Assembly: GCF_000006445.2 (NCBI RefSeq)
Contig: NC_006048.2
Span: forward strand, 558,001 to 622,000
Direction: 5' to 3'
From: Debaryomyces hansenii CBS767
Lineage: Eukaryota > Ascomycota > Pichiomycetes > Serinales > Debaryomycetaceae
Length of the DNA: 64,000 nucleotides
This document shows positions 28,245-40,063 of this stretch, piece by piece. A program made the position numbers and the translations under genes. Each line of letters starts with the position of its first letter. Positions within the stretch are counted from its first letter, which is position 1. The notes below the pieces were generated by a model. The model saw only the letters and a list, made by a program, of their open reading frames with translations, did not search any database and was not told where the DNA came from.

Positions 28245-31085
28245 ATGTCATCGGAGAAATATTTAAGGTCTGTCTTGTCTCAATTGGTTCTATCCATTTC
28301 GGCAGAAAAAGTTGATGTTCCATCTGAAATAAGTTCTGATTTACAGCCAGTGACAAATTGCATACTTTATATACTTAAAGGTGTTTCTTCGAAATTAATA
28401 CACGAACAGGATTATTATTCGTTGTTATTTACTGACGCTTCGAAGAAAATTTTAGAAAGCTTCCCAAGTAATGATTTATATACTGTTTTAAATGAATATC
28501 TTCATGAAGTGATCAATAATTTTGAACAAAGATTTCAAGAAGAAACTATCAGCAAACTTCATTTACAAATAATTGCTATTGCATTATTGCAAACATTTAT
28601 ACAGTTAAACTTTACAGGACCAGGTATTGAGTTTAATTCGCAACAATTATTCTTTCCTGGAGTTGATGAAAAAACAGTGCAATTGGAATCAATTAAGTTA
28701 ATCAATATAGAAGGTGAACAAGCCTACGAATTGATGGTAGATCCGTTGTTCTTTATTATTTCATGCTTATTATTTGAGAAGTTAATGCAAGTTGATTCTA
28801 GGTTATCTTTAGTGAATAAAACTTTATTGGCACCACTTGAAGAAATTATTGAAGCAACAGGAAACATATGCAGTGCAAGTCCAGATGACCCAGTAAAGGC
28901 ATCACTTCAATGGTGGAGAGCTAGGGCATTACAGGTGCATTTGTCTTTAATTTCAGAACCAGCAAGCGTTTTGTCAAGCGTTTCGTCATTATTATTAAAT
29001 CCATCTGTTGCTAATGCATTGGCACCAGCTATAGATGATAACTTGGAATTAAAAAAGCATATTCAGTTAGTATACTTTTTAGAATGTGCAAGAAGTGGAA
29101 TACATAGTCAAACAGAGCATCTTGCTATACCTTTATTAGGGAAGGCTCGTCAACTTTCAGAATTGAACTTTGTGATATCAGGTGCTAAGGCAAAAAGAAC
29201 CAAGTTTCAAACGTTTCACACTTCGGCTTTGATCATTTTGGCCAAGAGTAAAAAATCAACTTTATTTGATAACGAAAATGATAATCCAGAGACCTTCGGT
29301 TTGGAATCCGACTTGTTACTAGAAAAACCTCAATTCGAATCATTAGATGACCTTGAACTTCAAGACGAACCTAATTCCAAAAGGATTAAAATTGATGAAA
29401 TTTCTACTATAAATGACGAGGAAGGGGATGAAGAAAAATTGTTACCTATCGCAATGAGACAGGATGATATACCTGATGAATTGAAAGCATTAGATCCAAA
29501 CGAGCAACCTGCTTTAAATGATTTGGATAGTGTCCAATTATTATTGAGATTAACCACTTTAAGACAAACGACGCCATCCAATAACCCGTTGGTCGAAGAA
29601 GAGTTATTAGCATTAGCTAGTAGAATTTTATATGCTTCATCCAAGAGTGTTAATTGGAGTATATTTTCACGAGCTTTGTGGGAAAGATCGATCCTTGAAA
29701 CTACTAAAGCCAGGACCATCGAAAGAGGTATATTACAAATGACATCATTAGTGGAAGAAATTGGTATAAAAGTTAAAACCAGAATTATCCCACAAGCAAT
29801 GGAAGAAGGGGATGAAGAAGGGAGTTCCGCCGCTGCGTCTAGATTAAGATTTATACATCAATTACCATTAATGCCACAATGGGCAATGGATATGAGGTTA
29901 GCAGAGAAGTACATGTCCCTCGGTGTTCTTAGATCGGCTGTTGAAATTTATGAAAGATTGCAGTTATCTTGTGAAACCGCATTATGTTATGCGGCAGCTG
30001 ATGAAGAAAAAGAAGCAGAAAGGATTATATTGGAAAGAATCAACTCTCATCCAGAAGATGCAAGAGCTGTATCAATTCTAGGAGATATAAGACAAGATCC
30101 AAACTTATGGATAAAAGCATGGGAAATTGGAAAATATTCGAAAGCTAAAGCTTCTTTATCACGTTATTTCTATAATCCACCGCAAAGTTCAGGACTTACT
30201 AAAGATCTTGAACAGGCTATTAAACATATGAACGACTGTTTGACAGCGAATCCATTAAGCTACGAACATTGGTTCTTTTACGGGTGCTGTGGGTTAGAAT
30301 CACATCAATATGAAGTAGCTGCTGAGGCTTTCACGCGGTGTGTAGCTTTAGATGATACTAATTCTCATGCTTGGTCCAATCTTGCAAGTGCTTTGTTAAG
30401 AACCGACAAAACTAGACCTGCTTTGAATGCTTTGAAGAAAGCAATTAGATGTGCTGGTGAATCCAATAAGTCTTGGAGAATTTATGAAAATTACTTAATT
30501 GTTGCAGCAAAATTGAACGAATGGAATGATGTATTGATTGCTGCTAGGGAGTTAATAAATATCAGAGGTAATTCTGACGGGGAAGGCTCAATTGATATTC
30601 CAATAATAGAGAAATTGGTAGAGATCTTGGTAGCAACCGAATATCCATCTGCTGAAGACACAAGGTTTACCCATTACCAAAAGTCTTGTATTGATCTTGT
30701 TTGTAACATATTACCTTCAGTGATCACAAAATCTGCCAGATGTTGGAGAATTGTTGCAAGAGTAGAACTATGGAGACAAAAGCCGTGGGCTGCTCTTGAA
30801 TGCCATGAAAAGGCATATAGAGCGTTGAGCCAGAGACCAGAATTAGAGACTGACGAGTCTGCTTGGAATGAGGCCATCGATTCCTGCTCTGATTTAGTTG
30901 CTGCATACGAGTCTCTTGGCGAGTTACCAGGAAAACACGATGCGGGAGATTTGGTATGTAAAGACTGGAAATACAAGGCAAAAACCACGGTGAGATCGTT
31001 AATGTCTAAAGGGAAGGCTATGTGGGAAGATTCTGAAGGATGGTACAGATTACAAGATATGAAAGAACAATTGTTAAATAATTGA
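28245..31085 (+). CDS. EMW1: Essential TPR protein Emw1 (TTC27 family)
   Basis: 946 residues. The N-terminal half is helical with LQWWRARALQVHLSLI, typical of the TTC27/Emw1 family. An acidic linker (about 375-410) precedes a C-terminal TPR array, including NPLSYEHWFFYGCCGLESHQ, AFTRCVALDDTNSHAWSNLA and LKKAIRCAGESNKSWRIYEN. S. cerevisiae Emw1 (YNL313C) is essential and linked to cell-wall integrity; its biochemical role is unclear. The gene is complete and single-exon. The identification rests on TPR spacing and these blocks. Confidence 0.9.
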   Translation: MSSEKYLRSVLSQLVLSISAEKVDVPSEISSDLQPVTNCILYILKGVSSKLIHEQDYYSLLFTDASKKILESFPSNDLYTVLNEYLHEVINNFEQRFQEETISKLHLQIIAIALLQTFIQLNFTGPGIEFNSQQLFFPGVDEKTVQLESIKLINIEGEQAYELMVDPLFFIISCLLFEKLMQVDSRLSLVNKTLLAPLEEIIEATGNICSASPDDPVKASLQWWRARALQVHLSLISEPASVLSSVSSLLLNPSVANALAPAIDDNLELKKHIQLVYFLECARSGIHSQTEHLAIPLLGKARQLSELNFVISGAKAKRTKFQTFHTSALIILAKSKKSTLFDNENDNPETFGLESDLLLEKPQFESLDDLELQDEPNSKRIKIDEISTINDEEGDEEKLLPIAMRQDDIPDELKALDPNEQPALNDLDSVQLLLRLTTLRQTTPSNNPLVEEELLALASRILYASSKSVNWSIFSRALWERSILETTKARTIERGILQMTSLVEEIGIKVKTRIIPQAMEEGDEEGSSAAASRLRFIHQLPLMPQWAMDMRLAEKYMSLGVLRSAVEIYERLQLSCETALCYAAADEEKEAERIILERINSHPEDARAVSILGDIRQDPNLWIKAWEIGKYSKAKASLSRYFYNPPQSSGLTKDLEQAIKHMNDCLTANPLSYEHWFFYGCCGLESHQYEVAAEAFTRCVALDDTNSHAWSNLASALLRTDKTRPALNALKKAIRCAGESNKSWRIYENYLIVAAKLNEWNDVLIAARELINIRGNSDGEGSIDIPIIEKLVEILVATEYPSAEDTRFTHYQKSCIDLVCNILPSVITKSARCWRIVARVELWRQKPWAALECHEKAYRALSQRPELETDESAWNEAIDSCSDLVAAYESLGELPGKHDAGDLVCKDWKYKAKTTVRSLMSKGKAMWEDSEGWYRLQDMKEQLLNN

Positions 31086-31430
31086 TGATTTACAATTGTC
31101 AATATTCATGCAAATAGAACCTTATAGAATATTTATATCACTAACATATAATTAATATATAATTAATATATAACTGGTATATATGTACAGAATGTCTATT
31201 GCAGCCATTGTAAGATATAGAGAACTGCCGCGCACGACAGAATATGAACAAATCATCAACAAAAATGATAAAATCGCGTATCAAGCTTCTAGATTTTATA
31301 CTTAAGTTACTCGGTTTAGACTTAGTTACAACCATTATACGTAAAATTAACCAAGCAATAAGCTTAAATATAAAGGATTTCTCTGTGTTTCTATTGAAGT
31401 TCATATACGATCGTTGCATAATAACAAAAA
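31086..31430. other. Intergenic region between EMW1 and the NIPA-type gene
   Basis: About 345 AT-rich bases. Holds the tandem ATATAATTAAT repeat (separate entry). Overlapping 64- and 92-codon frames on opposite strands at 31141-31438 show no recognisable protein. The 64-codon plus frame overlaps the next start codon and may at most act as an upstream ORF. Confidence 0.4.
31146..31173. repeat. Two-and-a-half copy ATATAATTAAT tandem repeat
   Basis: Two perfect 11-base units (31146-31156, 31157-31167) followed by a partial unit. Lies in the EMW1 3' flank and could contribute to polyadenylation or the downstream promoter. Confidence 0.75.
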
Positions 31431-32534
31431 ATGGTTGATGATAAATATATTGGATTGGCCTTGGCTATGTCGTCCTCTTTAGCGATAGGGACATCGTTTA
31501 TTATCACGAAGAAAGGGTTAATCGATGCATCTGCAAGGAACGGAAGTTCACAAGTTCAAGGGCATGAATATTTACAGAATCCTATTTGGTGGGCTGGTAT
31601 GATCACCATGGCTATTGGAGAAGTAGCCAACTTTGCGGCGTACACATTTGCTCCTGCTATTTTAGTTACCCCATTAGGTGCATTATCGGTTATTATTGGG
31701 GCTGTTTTGGCTGCAGTTTTCTTGAAAGAAGAGCTTGGAACATTGGGTAAGATGGGATGTGCTATTTGTTTGATGGGGTCAGTTATTATTGTTCTTCATG
31801 CTCCACCAGACAAAGAAATTGAAACTGTTGATGAAATATTGGGTTACGCAACAAAACCAGGATTTTTGTTCTACTGTTTCATGGTAACGCTTTATTCGTT
31901 ATTCATGATATACAAGATTGTTCCTCAATACGGCCATACCAACCCTATGATTTACATCTCTATTTGTTCTTCTGTTGGTTCTATTTCTGTCATGTCTATC
32001 AAAGCCTTTGGTATTGCCTTAAAATTAACTTTGAGTGGCCATAATCAGTTCACATATGTTTCCACCTACTTGTTTATTGGTGTTGTGGTGTTGTGTATCT
32101 TGACACAGATGAATTATTTCAATAAGGCTTTGGATCAATTTGATACTTCAATTGTCAACCCATTATACTACGTTACCTTTACCACATTCACTTTAGCGGC
32201 ATCCTTTATTTTATTTAGAGGATTCAATACTACCTCAGCCATTAACATTATTTCATTATTAATCGGGTTTTTGATTATATTCAGTGGGGTTTATTTATTA
32301 AATATTTCTAGAAAGAACAACGATGGTAAAGACAATAGAGAAATATTCGGTGTTCACAATGGAAAAGAAATGGCACCTTTAGACAATGGAGTTGGTGGAT
32401 TTTCGTCGATGAGAAGATCATTACAAGTTAACAGACAAGATTATAATGAAGAGGAAACGGTAGGCTTAAGAAGATTTGACAGCTTTGAATTAGGCAGTGA
32501 TGAAGACTCACAAGATTATCATCAAAGAACATGA
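31431..32534 (+). CDS. NIPA-family magnesium transporter (DUF803)
   Basis: 367 residues with about nine hydrophobic segments. Diagnostic NIPA blocks: GLALAMSSSLAIGTSFIITK, LQNPIWWAGMITMAIGEVAN, FAPAILVTPLGALSVIIGA and NPLYYVTFTTFTLAASFILF. The C-terminal 70 residues are hydrophilic and cytosolic. Family members are Mg2+ transporters or related carriers in plasma or endosomal membranes. I recall no clear S. cerevisiae orthologue; filamentous fungi and CUG-clade yeasts have the family. Substrate is inferred from family only. Confidence 0.92.
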   Translation: MVDDKYIGLALAMSSSLAIGTSFIITKKGLIDASARNGSSQVQGHEYLQNPIWWAGMITMAIGEVANFAAYTFAPAILVTPLGALSVIIGAVLAAVFLKEELGTLGKMGCAICLMGSVIIVLHAPPDKEIETVDEILGYATKPGFLFYCFMVTLYSLFMIYKIVPQYGHTNPMIYISICSSVGSISVMSIKAFGIALKLTLSGHNQFTYVSTYLFIGVVVLCILTQMNYFNKALDQFDTSIVNPLYYVTFTTFTLAASFILFRGFNTTSAINIISLLIGFLIIFSGVYLLNISRKNNDGKDNREIFGVHNGKEMAPLDNGVGGFSSMRRSLQVNRQDYNEEETVGLRRFDSFELGSDEDSQDYHQRT

Positions 32535-32768
32535 GAGAGGTGGTTGACATTTGAAATCATAATTACAGGATTAATTCGATTGAAGTTATGTTTATAGATT
32601 TGCTTCTGCAAAACTTATTTTTGGAATTATATGTAGGTATATGTTAGTATTAAACAATACAATTTATAGGATACAAAAAGTTATATTATCAATATATTGT
32701 TGGTGAATAAATAACTAAATTCAAACTATAAAATACAATGTATAGGAACCATTAATGCGCAACTCTAC

Positions 32769-33227
32769 TTAAATATCATCAATATCCAAATCTTCACCTT
32801 CTTCTTCATCACTATCTTCAGCACCGAATTCGAAGTTGACATCTTCATCTTCGTCGGCACCAAATGTATCGGTTTCGTTAATTTTAGCATTTTCTGGCAA
32901 TTCACCGACATTCTTCAATGTTCTGGCTTCATCAGAATTGTATTTGTGGATAACATCACATTGGTCGTCTTGGAAATCTCTCAAAGAAACTAAAATAATA
33001 TCACCTTGGGACATCCAGACCTTCTTTCTTAATTTACCTCTAATGTGACCCATTCTCTTTTCGCCATCGAAACATGAAACTTCGATTCTACCATTACCTA
33101 ACATCTTGGTGATTTGAGCGTATTCTTGTCCTTCATCCTTGTAGATTAATTCTCTCTTTTGACCACCGTTATCATTCTTACCTCTTCTTCTATTCTTACC
33201 ACCTTTACCTTTACCAGTTTTACCCAT
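32769..33227 (-). CDS. TIF11: Translation initiation factor eIF1A
   Basis: 152 residues, one less than S. cerevisiae. A basic N-terminal tail ([18 protein letters not shown]) is followed by the OB fold ([56 protein letters not shown]) and an acidic C-terminal tail ending DIDDI, which binds eIF5B. It acts in 43S scanning and start-codon selection. Codon use is strongly biased, as expected for high expression. In S. cerevisiae TIF11 (YMR260C) is adjacent to TPS3 (YMR261C); here only CTK3 lies between. Confidence 0.98.
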   Translation of the reverse strand: MGKTGKGKGGKNRRRGKNDNGGQKRELIYKDEGQEYAQITKMLGNGRIEVSCFDGEKRMGHIRGKLRKKVWMSQGDIILVSLRDFQDDQCDVIHKYNSDEARTLKNVGELPENAKINETDTFGADEDEDVNFEFGAEDSDEEEGEDLDIDDI

Positions 33228-33420
33228 TTTGAATTCGTATAAGGTTCTTAATTAGGAAAAGAAGGAAACGGTAAGATACTATTCATAGTTCTTTGAAAAT
33301 TTTAATGGCCACCTAATGATTATATAAGCATGACATAATCTTTTAAATATGAAAAGTCATTAGCTAGACTATAGTAAAGACATAAAGAATCCATATTACT
33401 TTAAATAATAACTGCATTAA

Positions 33421-34356
33421 ATGGATTCGTTCGAAGCTAGTACACAATTCACACAAATACTTAAGGGGTTAACACCCTCCATTCAAAATTTGACTCGAGC
33501 AGCACACTTTGCATTAAAAAATTCAGAAAGTGAAGATTATTTGTTCCATACGATCATAGACACTTTAGATGACCCAAACATAGAGCTAAACACCAAGTCG
33601 ACGATTTTTCAATTTATAGAAGTATTAATGCATGAATCATTGGTTATATCACTGCAACCAAAATCCCACTATACGTATCCGTATGTGCATAACTTGAAAA
33701 ATTCTCTACCCAAAATTTTACTCAAGGTATTACCTGGGTCAAACAATTCAAGTTTATACAACGCCTATAATAGTTTGAAGAATATATCTGAAACATGTAA
33801 GGTTAATTATGATGAATACAACAAAAAGTACAGTGGTATATCCGAGTTATTTACAGATGAAGATTTAGAGAACATCGACACCAATTTACCGTTTCCTGAC
33901 ATCAAAGTGGAAGATGAGATTGAAGCGTCAGATCCATTAATAACTACGTGGGATTTGTTAATCAAAAAGAAAAAACAGAGTCAATACGAGAGATTGCGGT
34001 TGTTAAAACACCTGAGAATGATTGAAGAATCCGTAGAGGAGGAGGACATGTTTAGTTATAAGGGAGGCAAGTCACAAAAAGACCAAAATAACGGCAAAGC
34101 AAATGAACTTTTACTCTCAAAGAAACATATTTTGTTAAGAATGGAAGATGACAGAGAGACCCATAAGAGATCAAAAGAAAATATATGGGTTGTAAATAGA
34201 CCAAAGGATGCTTCTATTTTAACGGAAGATGAATTCTTGGTTCATTATTGGAATAAATATAGAGTGATGGCAGAGGAAGAAGAGAAGACATTTATGGACA
34301 GCCTTGACGAACTCAACGGCTTGGTGGTTGAAAGTTATAAAGATAAGCAGTTTTAG
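33421..34356 (+). CDS. CTK3: CTD kinase I gamma subunit
   Basis: 311 residues (S. cerevisiae 296). The N-terminal half is a CID-like helical domain (DSFEASTQFTQILKGLTPSI, AAHFALKNSESEDYLFHTII). The C-terminal half is charged and ends WNKYRVMAEEEEKTFMDSLD. Ctk3 with Ctk2 (cyclin) and Ctk1 (kinase) phosphorylates Ser2 of the RNA polymerase II CTD during elongation. It meets TPS3 tail to tail, 91 bases apart. Assignment rests on overall resemblance and length. Confidence 0.85.
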   Translation: MDSFEASTQFTQILKGLTPSIQNLTRAAHFALKNSESEDYLFHTIIDTLDDPNIELNTKSTIFQFIEVLMHESLVISLQPKSHYTYPYVHNLKNSLPKILLKVLPGSNNSSLYNAYNSLKNISETCKVNYDEYNKKYSGISELFTDEDLENIDTNLPFPDIKVEDEIEASDPLITTWDLLIKKKKQSQYERLRLLKHLRMIEESVEEEDMFSYKGGKSQKDQNNGKANELLLSKKHILLRMEDDRETHKRSKENIWVVNRPKDASILTEDEFLVHYWNKYRVMAEEEEKTFMDSLDELNGLVVESYKDKQF

Positions 34357-34447
34357 AAGAAGGGGTAATTTAATTCATTTTGCGAATTGTGTAATTGTAA
34401 ATAAACAAAGCTATATTAATATCTATATACAAAACATATCTAGTAAT

Positions 34448-37400
34448 TTATGCTGTGTGGCTCTTATAGGGCTCGCTCACTGGATTTGACAATATTCCTA
34501 ATAGTTCGTTCTTTCCAGAAACGCAGTACGTTGCCGAAGTTCTTGAATCTGCACCGAGAACAGTAACTGTTATCACCTCTGGTATTTCACCAGATCTCTC
34601 CAAACCATTTGCATATTCATAACCAGGTTCATCAATAAGCGTAGAACCACCACTTAAAAATAAAGCGGTGACTAAGTTTTTTTGAATTTTGGACGTAGGG
34701 CTCTTAATAGGTGGTAAGCTTGCTGTTTCAGATATCGGTGTGCTAGGCGCAGAGCCTGGAACCTGTTTAACTTGATATTCTTCTATCAATGATTCACTTT
34801 TGATTCCCTGCTTCTTTTGGTTATAATAAGAAATAATGAACTTCAAAGCCTTCATAGATAATTTGTTTTTTTGCACTATTAAAACATTTCTGATCAAGGT
34901 CGCATGGACACCATCCTGATCCAGGAATAATTCATTAACATGCTGAATACAATCTCCCAAAATAGACAAACTTCTTTCACGATCATTTTCAAAAGACTTA
35001 CCAGGGTGAAATCTGATTGTGCAGTCTTCAACCTCCATATGAGAACCAGGTAATCTTTCTACTTTAGATGCAATTAATTGTGAAACCTGAGGCATCCAAC
35101 CTTCAAGCTCGACTTCATCAATAATAGATATCCACTTATCTGACTCTGTGAGCTTAATATAACCACCATTCTCCGCAACAAGGCCCAAATTAGGACTTCT
35201 ATTGTACAACGTATCTAAATCTGACCTTTTCAAATAACTGGTCAAGTAAACGTGGTTTAAAGGATCAGATAATAATTCATTTAGTAAGCTTGCAAATCTA
35301 GAAGATTCGGAAAATGCTCCATTTTTACCAGCTGCTGCTACGGCTGACTTAGAGGTGAGCTTATGAAATTTTGAACTTGGATCATTTGTTGAAGCAATAG
35401 CAGAAGGGGTGTCCAAATTTAAGAAGAATAATCTTTTACCTCCATCATTACGAGAATAAAAACTATCAAATATATCTCTTGTGAACGGGATTAGTTTGTT
35501 TAAATTTCTACTGTGGTCATAATCCCATCCTTCATTAATACCTTGTAAACAATTTTCAACCCAATTTCTCGAATCGTGGTTACAAATTGTCTTGTAACAA
35601 TTAGTCCAGCGCTTAACCTTTTCATCTTGTCCCATATCTAACAGTACTTTAAATAATTCTGCAAATCGTTTAAGATCCCATGGATTAATCAAAATTGCCC
35701 CTTCTCCATTACAATTCAAAAGAGGTGAAGATCCAGTAAATTCGGAAAGCATTAAAGGCGATTTTTTTTCTGTGGTTGCAATTATGTACTCATGGCAAGT
35801 CAAGTTTAAGCCTTCCCTCATAGAAGCGACCACAAATACTTCAGCTTCACATTGTAAAGCCACATATTGCTCAAACCCTATATCTTGTTGCAACAACACT
35901 ACTGGTTGCGAAAAAGATATATCACCTGTCAATGCATTAATTCTTCCAACAATAGACATGATTTCACTTTCATAACTTGAATCTTGTGTTGTACCTGGAC
36001 AAATTTGAATTAAAACAGTTGTATCCACGTATTCTGGATTACTATGTAAAAACTTTTCATATGCTAATAACTTTTGCTTAATACCACGTAATTTTTCCAA
36101 TTTATCTCTACTGACGATCAATTTCTTATTGGACCATCTTTCTCTAATCATATTTCTCCATTCATTAACTTCATTCGATCCTAAGTAACCTTCTAACGAT
36201 TTAGCATCCACACCAACTGGGATAGTATTAATCATCGTGAATTTGCCTTCATAAGTTATACCAAATTCGTTAGCATCTGCTAACAATAACCTGTTGCAGG
36301 TTTGCCAGAAATGTCTAACATATTCATCAGTTTGAAATGTAATACAATTAGCACCCAACATCCCACTTAATATAGCCTTTCTTTGAGCAAAGCAACGAAA
36401 TACTTCAGATGATGGGAACGAGACATGTAAAAATAAACCAATTTTGGCTTCCGGCAACTTTTCTCTGATCATTTTGGGTACTAATAATAAATGATAGTCA
36501 TGAATCCAAATCATATTATTAGGATCATTAGGATCAGAAGACCCGTTTTCTTTCTTATATAAATCAACAATTTTGTCAGCTACTAGTTGATTTAATAGCT
36601 TATAATGACCCCACGAATGATCTTCAAAGGCCTTTGATTTAGGATCATCTGGAATTTGATAATGTAACGTTGGCCACAAAATTTGCTTACAAAATGATTT
36701 ATAATGGCCTTGGAAAGTTATATCATTAGGAAAAACAGCTTCACAGTCGTAGTTTTCACTTAAGGAATCAGAAATACCGTTAATTACTGAATTTGGTACC
36801 GCGTCACTTGGCATAGCTAAGGTACCTACCCATTTATGGTCATTAATACCACCAGCATCAACTGCAATTTGAACAGCCTTTGTCAAAGAAACGTTACCTT
36901 TACCAGCTAATACAACTTTCCATGGTGCATCCTCAAAAATGTTTTCCTGGTTTAGTATACCGTCCTCCAAGTCTGGTTTAGAAAACCCTCCGAACGGAGT
37001 CAACTTTGATTCTGTTCTTCCATGTACCAAATCATTAAAATTTTCAATATGATCTTCATCCACACTCTTATCACTTGCATAATCACTTTCTCTTGCTTCT
37101 TCTTCCTCTACTTCTTTGATGCGTGTGGGAATTGAATTCGAGCTACTATTGCTATGCAAGGTAAATCCCTGCCTAGAAATAGGTGTTCTCTGTCTAGTCG
37201 AAGGTACAGACATCGTAGAAGAATTAGTAGTTGGATTTAAACCAATCATGTTAGAATAGGAACTAAATGATGAGTTATTTAAGGACGTCAAATTATTTGA
37301 TGATCTGTTGATCTTCAACCCTGGGAGACCAGCATCTTCACTCTTCTTCTTTGGGTCTACTACCAGACTCTGAAATGCAACATTACTATACCTAGATCTT

Positions 37401-37874
37401 GGTTGAATCAACTTCGATCCTAGTTTATCATACAAGTTATCTGTTAGAATATTTTGGCTATCATGGGGTGTTCTTTTATGACTGTGAAAAAATTCCTGTG
37501 CAGAATTGACCTGATCAGTATCACTGCCTGTCATTATACTGGCATTATCATTAAAAGTGGGTGATCCCGAGCGAGGTGTATGCTGCTGAGATGTGCTTAA
37601 CGATGGTAAAATCGAGCTTTGCGATATGCCAGTGCCCATACCTGCTGATACGCTTTTCCTTTGTTGATTTCTTGCATCATTTTGAATATTAGGTACTGTA
37701 GCATCCTTCTGCGTTATGTCGATGTCATAATCAACTCTACCGCCCACATCGAACTTGACCGTATAAGGCAAAAATCTATTGAAATGTTAATATTCATTCG
37801 TCTTCAATTCATAAGCAATAGATTCAAACAACTTTAATCTCGTATACATACAAAGTTCCAATAATAATGGTCAT
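34448..37874 (-). CDS. TPS3: Trehalose synthase complex regulatory subunit Tps3/Tsl1 (spliced)
   Basis: Two exons, 37874-37852 and 37775-34448; the 76-base intron has GTATGT, branch ATTAAC, TAG. Splicing gives MTIIIGTLFLPYTVKFD, matching the Tps3/Tsl1 start (MTIIVASLFLPY in S. cerevisiae); unspliced reading has no ATG. Product is 1116 residues. A Ser-rich regulatory N-terminus (to about 285) is followed by a glycosyltransferase-20 domain (about 290-770: WIHDYHLLLVPKMIREKLPEAKIG, REGLNLTCHEYI) and a degenerate TPP-like phosphatase domain. Tps3 and Tsl1 scaffold Tps1/Tps2 and regulate trehalose synthesis under stress. Only one of the S. cerevisiae ohnologue pair is expected in this lineage. Confidence 0.95.
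37776..37851 (-). other. TPS3 5' intron
   Basis: 76 bases on the minus strand: donor GTATGT at 37851-37846, branch ATTAAC, acceptor AATAG. It splits a Leu codon (TT|A) after 23 coding bases. Confidence 0.9.
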
Positions 37875-38058
37875 TTTCAACTTATCCAAATATCTAGTCT
37901 ACTTATTTAGTTTCAATTCCTAATACTTTTTATAGTAGTTATAGGTAGAACTTTGCCTTGATTCCTTATAATGTTGCTACTGTCACGTGCCCAGCTCATA
38001 TATAGATTCTGTTGGGGGACTGTTGCTTACACGCTTAAAGTAAGAGAATCCTTTGATA

Positions 38059-39099
38059 ATGAATGGATATGTACAGTTTTTAGCAGACAGTCACTGTCAT
38101 TTAGATGTGGAATGTTCATCTCAAAGAGCAGAAGAATTAGGGAATTTTTTGAACACTCTGGAGTCAATAATTGACCGCAGAGAGTTCTTTCATATTATGT
38201 CCTCAAATCATGTAGACATATTTCATATAGACTTAATATTAGACAAATTAGAAAACAAAACTGTTCTCCCATATTTCGGTATTCATCCATGGTACAGCCA
38301 CTTATTTACTGATCTCAAGTTGGAGGAATTTGAGAACGAACAAGAATGGAAGCAAATTCATTACGAATCAGTACTTGATCCTACACCACCGTCCGAGTTG
38401 TTAGAGGTACTACCAAATCCCATAAGCTTCGACTCGCATGTTAATGAAATACGCAGGCTTGCCAACAAGCATCAAAAAAAGGGATTTTCTGTTGGCATTG
38501 GAGAAATTGGGTTAGATAAACTATTTAGAATTCCACTGAACGGATATTTTGGCAATCAGAAACTCCCCCTCAACGATAATCCAAATAAGCTATCGGCCTG
38601 TAGAGTCAAAATGGATCACCAAGCATACATATTTGCAAGGCAATTGAAATTGGCCAGTAGTTTGAAAAGACCTATTTCTTTACATTGTGTCAAGGCACAT
38701 GGTTTACTATACGACCAAGTAACTAGTAAAAAAGAACTTGACGGCATTTCTTCAGTTATACTTCATTCATATTCCGGATCTCTCGATCAGGCAGGTTTGT
38801 GGATACGACACTTTTCGAAGTCGAATCGACTATTATATTTTTCGCTCTCAAATTGGATTAATGGATCCGCCAAGAAACAAGATTCGTTAAAAGATCTCGT
38901 TAAACTACTTGGCAACGATCAGATACTACTAGAAACTGATGTTGGTATAGACAAATATCTACTAGATCCTGAGAGAAGAGAAGAATATTTCAATCAGCTA
39001 AAAGAAATTTTTATCAAGATATGCTCAATTAAAGGCTGGGGTGAAGATCTTGCGAAGGAGATCATATTTGACAATTGGAATAAATCTATCGCCCAATGA
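38059..39099 (+). CDS. TatD-family metal-dependent hydrolase (YMR262W-like)
   Basis: 346 residues from the ATG at 38059. TatD signatures: ADSHCHLD (metal-binding HxH near residues 11-13), YFGIHPWYSHL, GIGEIGLDKLF, RPISLHCVKAHG, VILHSYSG and ILLETDVG. Family members are deoxyribonucleases or phosphoesterases. S. cerevisiae YMR262W is the positional match beside TPS3 (YMR261C); its substrate is not established. Metal ligands appear intact. It is divergent from TPS3, with 184 bases between the starts. Confidence 0.92.
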   Translation: MNGYVQFLADSHCHLDVECSSQRAEELGNFLNTLESIIDRREFFHIMSSNHVDIFHIDLILDKLENKTVLPYFGIHPWYSHLFTDLKLEEFENEQEWKQIHYESVLDPTPPSELLEVLPNPISFDSHVNEIRRLANKHQKKGFSVGIGEIGLDKLFRIPLNGYFGNQKLPLNDNPNKLSACRVKMDHQAYIFARQLKLASSLKRPISLHCVKAHGLLYDQVTSKKELDGISSVILHSYSGSLDQAGLWIRHFSKSNRLLYFSLSNWINGSAKKQDSLKDLVKLLGNDQILLETDVGIDKYLLDPERREEYFNQLKEIFIKICSIKGWGEDLAKEIIFDNWNKSIAQ

Positions 39100-39316
39100 A
39101 GCTTGTCTTGGTATACGTAGGTTAGCGTCATAGCTAACGTACAAAGGTTTTTTGTAAATGTGATTGCTCGCAACCGAACGAGGTTCCATTCTACCGAAAT
39201 TTCTGAAATAAAAATCTGGGGTTGAAAAATTTACAAACTGAAGGACTTACTGTCCAGACATAATAAATAAGCGTTTTATAATAGACATAAACATAAATAG
39301 CCTATAGATGAGACAT

Positions 39317-40063
39317 TTACAATCTTGACTTGATGATGTCAACAAATTCTGGCTTTAAAGAAGCACCACCGACTAAGAAACCATCGACATCAGCCTTGTC
39401 CTTGAATTCAGGAGCATTCTTACCGTTGACAGAACCACCGTATAAGATTCTGGTCTTTTCAGCAGCATCAGCACCAATGGACTTAGATAAGTGTTCTCTG
39501 ATAGCCTTGTGAGTTTCTTGAGCATCTTCTGGAGTAGCAGCTAAACCAGTACCAATAGCCCAGACTGGTTCGTAGGCAACAACAATCTTAGACCAGTCAG
39601 AGACAACTCTGGCAACAGCGTCTAATTGTCTAGCACATACATCTAAGGTAACGTTAGCCTTACGTTCCTCTAAGGTTTCACCAATACATAAGATGACAGA
39701 TAAACCTTGATCTAAAGCGAACTTGGTCTTTGAAGCAATGAAGTCATCAGATTCCTTGATGATAGTTCTTCTTTCAGAGTGACCAGTTAAAGTCCAGGTG
39801 GCACCTAAATCTTTAATTTGTTCTGGGGAAATTTCACCAGTGTAAGCACCAGAAGCCTTGTCGAAACAATTTTGAGCAGAAACTTCGATAGTCTTTTGCT
39901 TGTTTTCGTTGACAGCTAAAGCAATGTATGGTGCTGGTGGAGCAATGACAACTTCAACATTTGATGGTAATTCGGCCTTGTTTAAACCATCCACGATCTT
40001 GGAAACGGATTCTCTAGTACCGTTCATTTTAAAGTTACCTCCAACAAAGAATTGACGAGCCAT
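39317..40063 (-). CDS. TPI1: Triosephosphate isomerase
   Basis: 248 residues, the usual length. Active-site features: [10 protein letters not shown] (Lys12), LTGHSERR (His95) and [12 protein letters not shown] (Glu165 region), with phosphate-binding ILYGGSVNG and FLVGGASL. It interconverts dihydroxyacetone phosphate and glyceraldehyde 3-phosphate in glycolysis. Strong codon bias indicates high expression. Next to DET1, as in S. cerevisiae (YDR050C/YDR051C). Confidence 0.99.
   Translation of the reverse strand: MARQFFVGGNFKMNGTRESVSKIVDGLNKAELPSNVEVVIAPPAPYIALAVNENKQKTIEVSAQNCFDKASGAYTGEISPEQIKDLGATWTLTGHSERRTIIKESDDFIASKTKFALDQGLSVILCIGETLEERKANVTLDVCARQLDAVARVVSDWSKIVVAYEPVWAIGTGLAATPEDAQETHKAIREHLSKSIGADAAEKTRILYGGSVNGKNAPEFKDKADVDGFLVGGASLKPEFVDIIKSRL

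Noticed and set aside
31244..31438. 64-codon plus-strand ORF upstream of the NIPA-type gene
   Set aside because: No recognisable domain, overlaps the next start codon out of frame, and is opposed by an equally long minus-strand frame. At most an upstream ORF.
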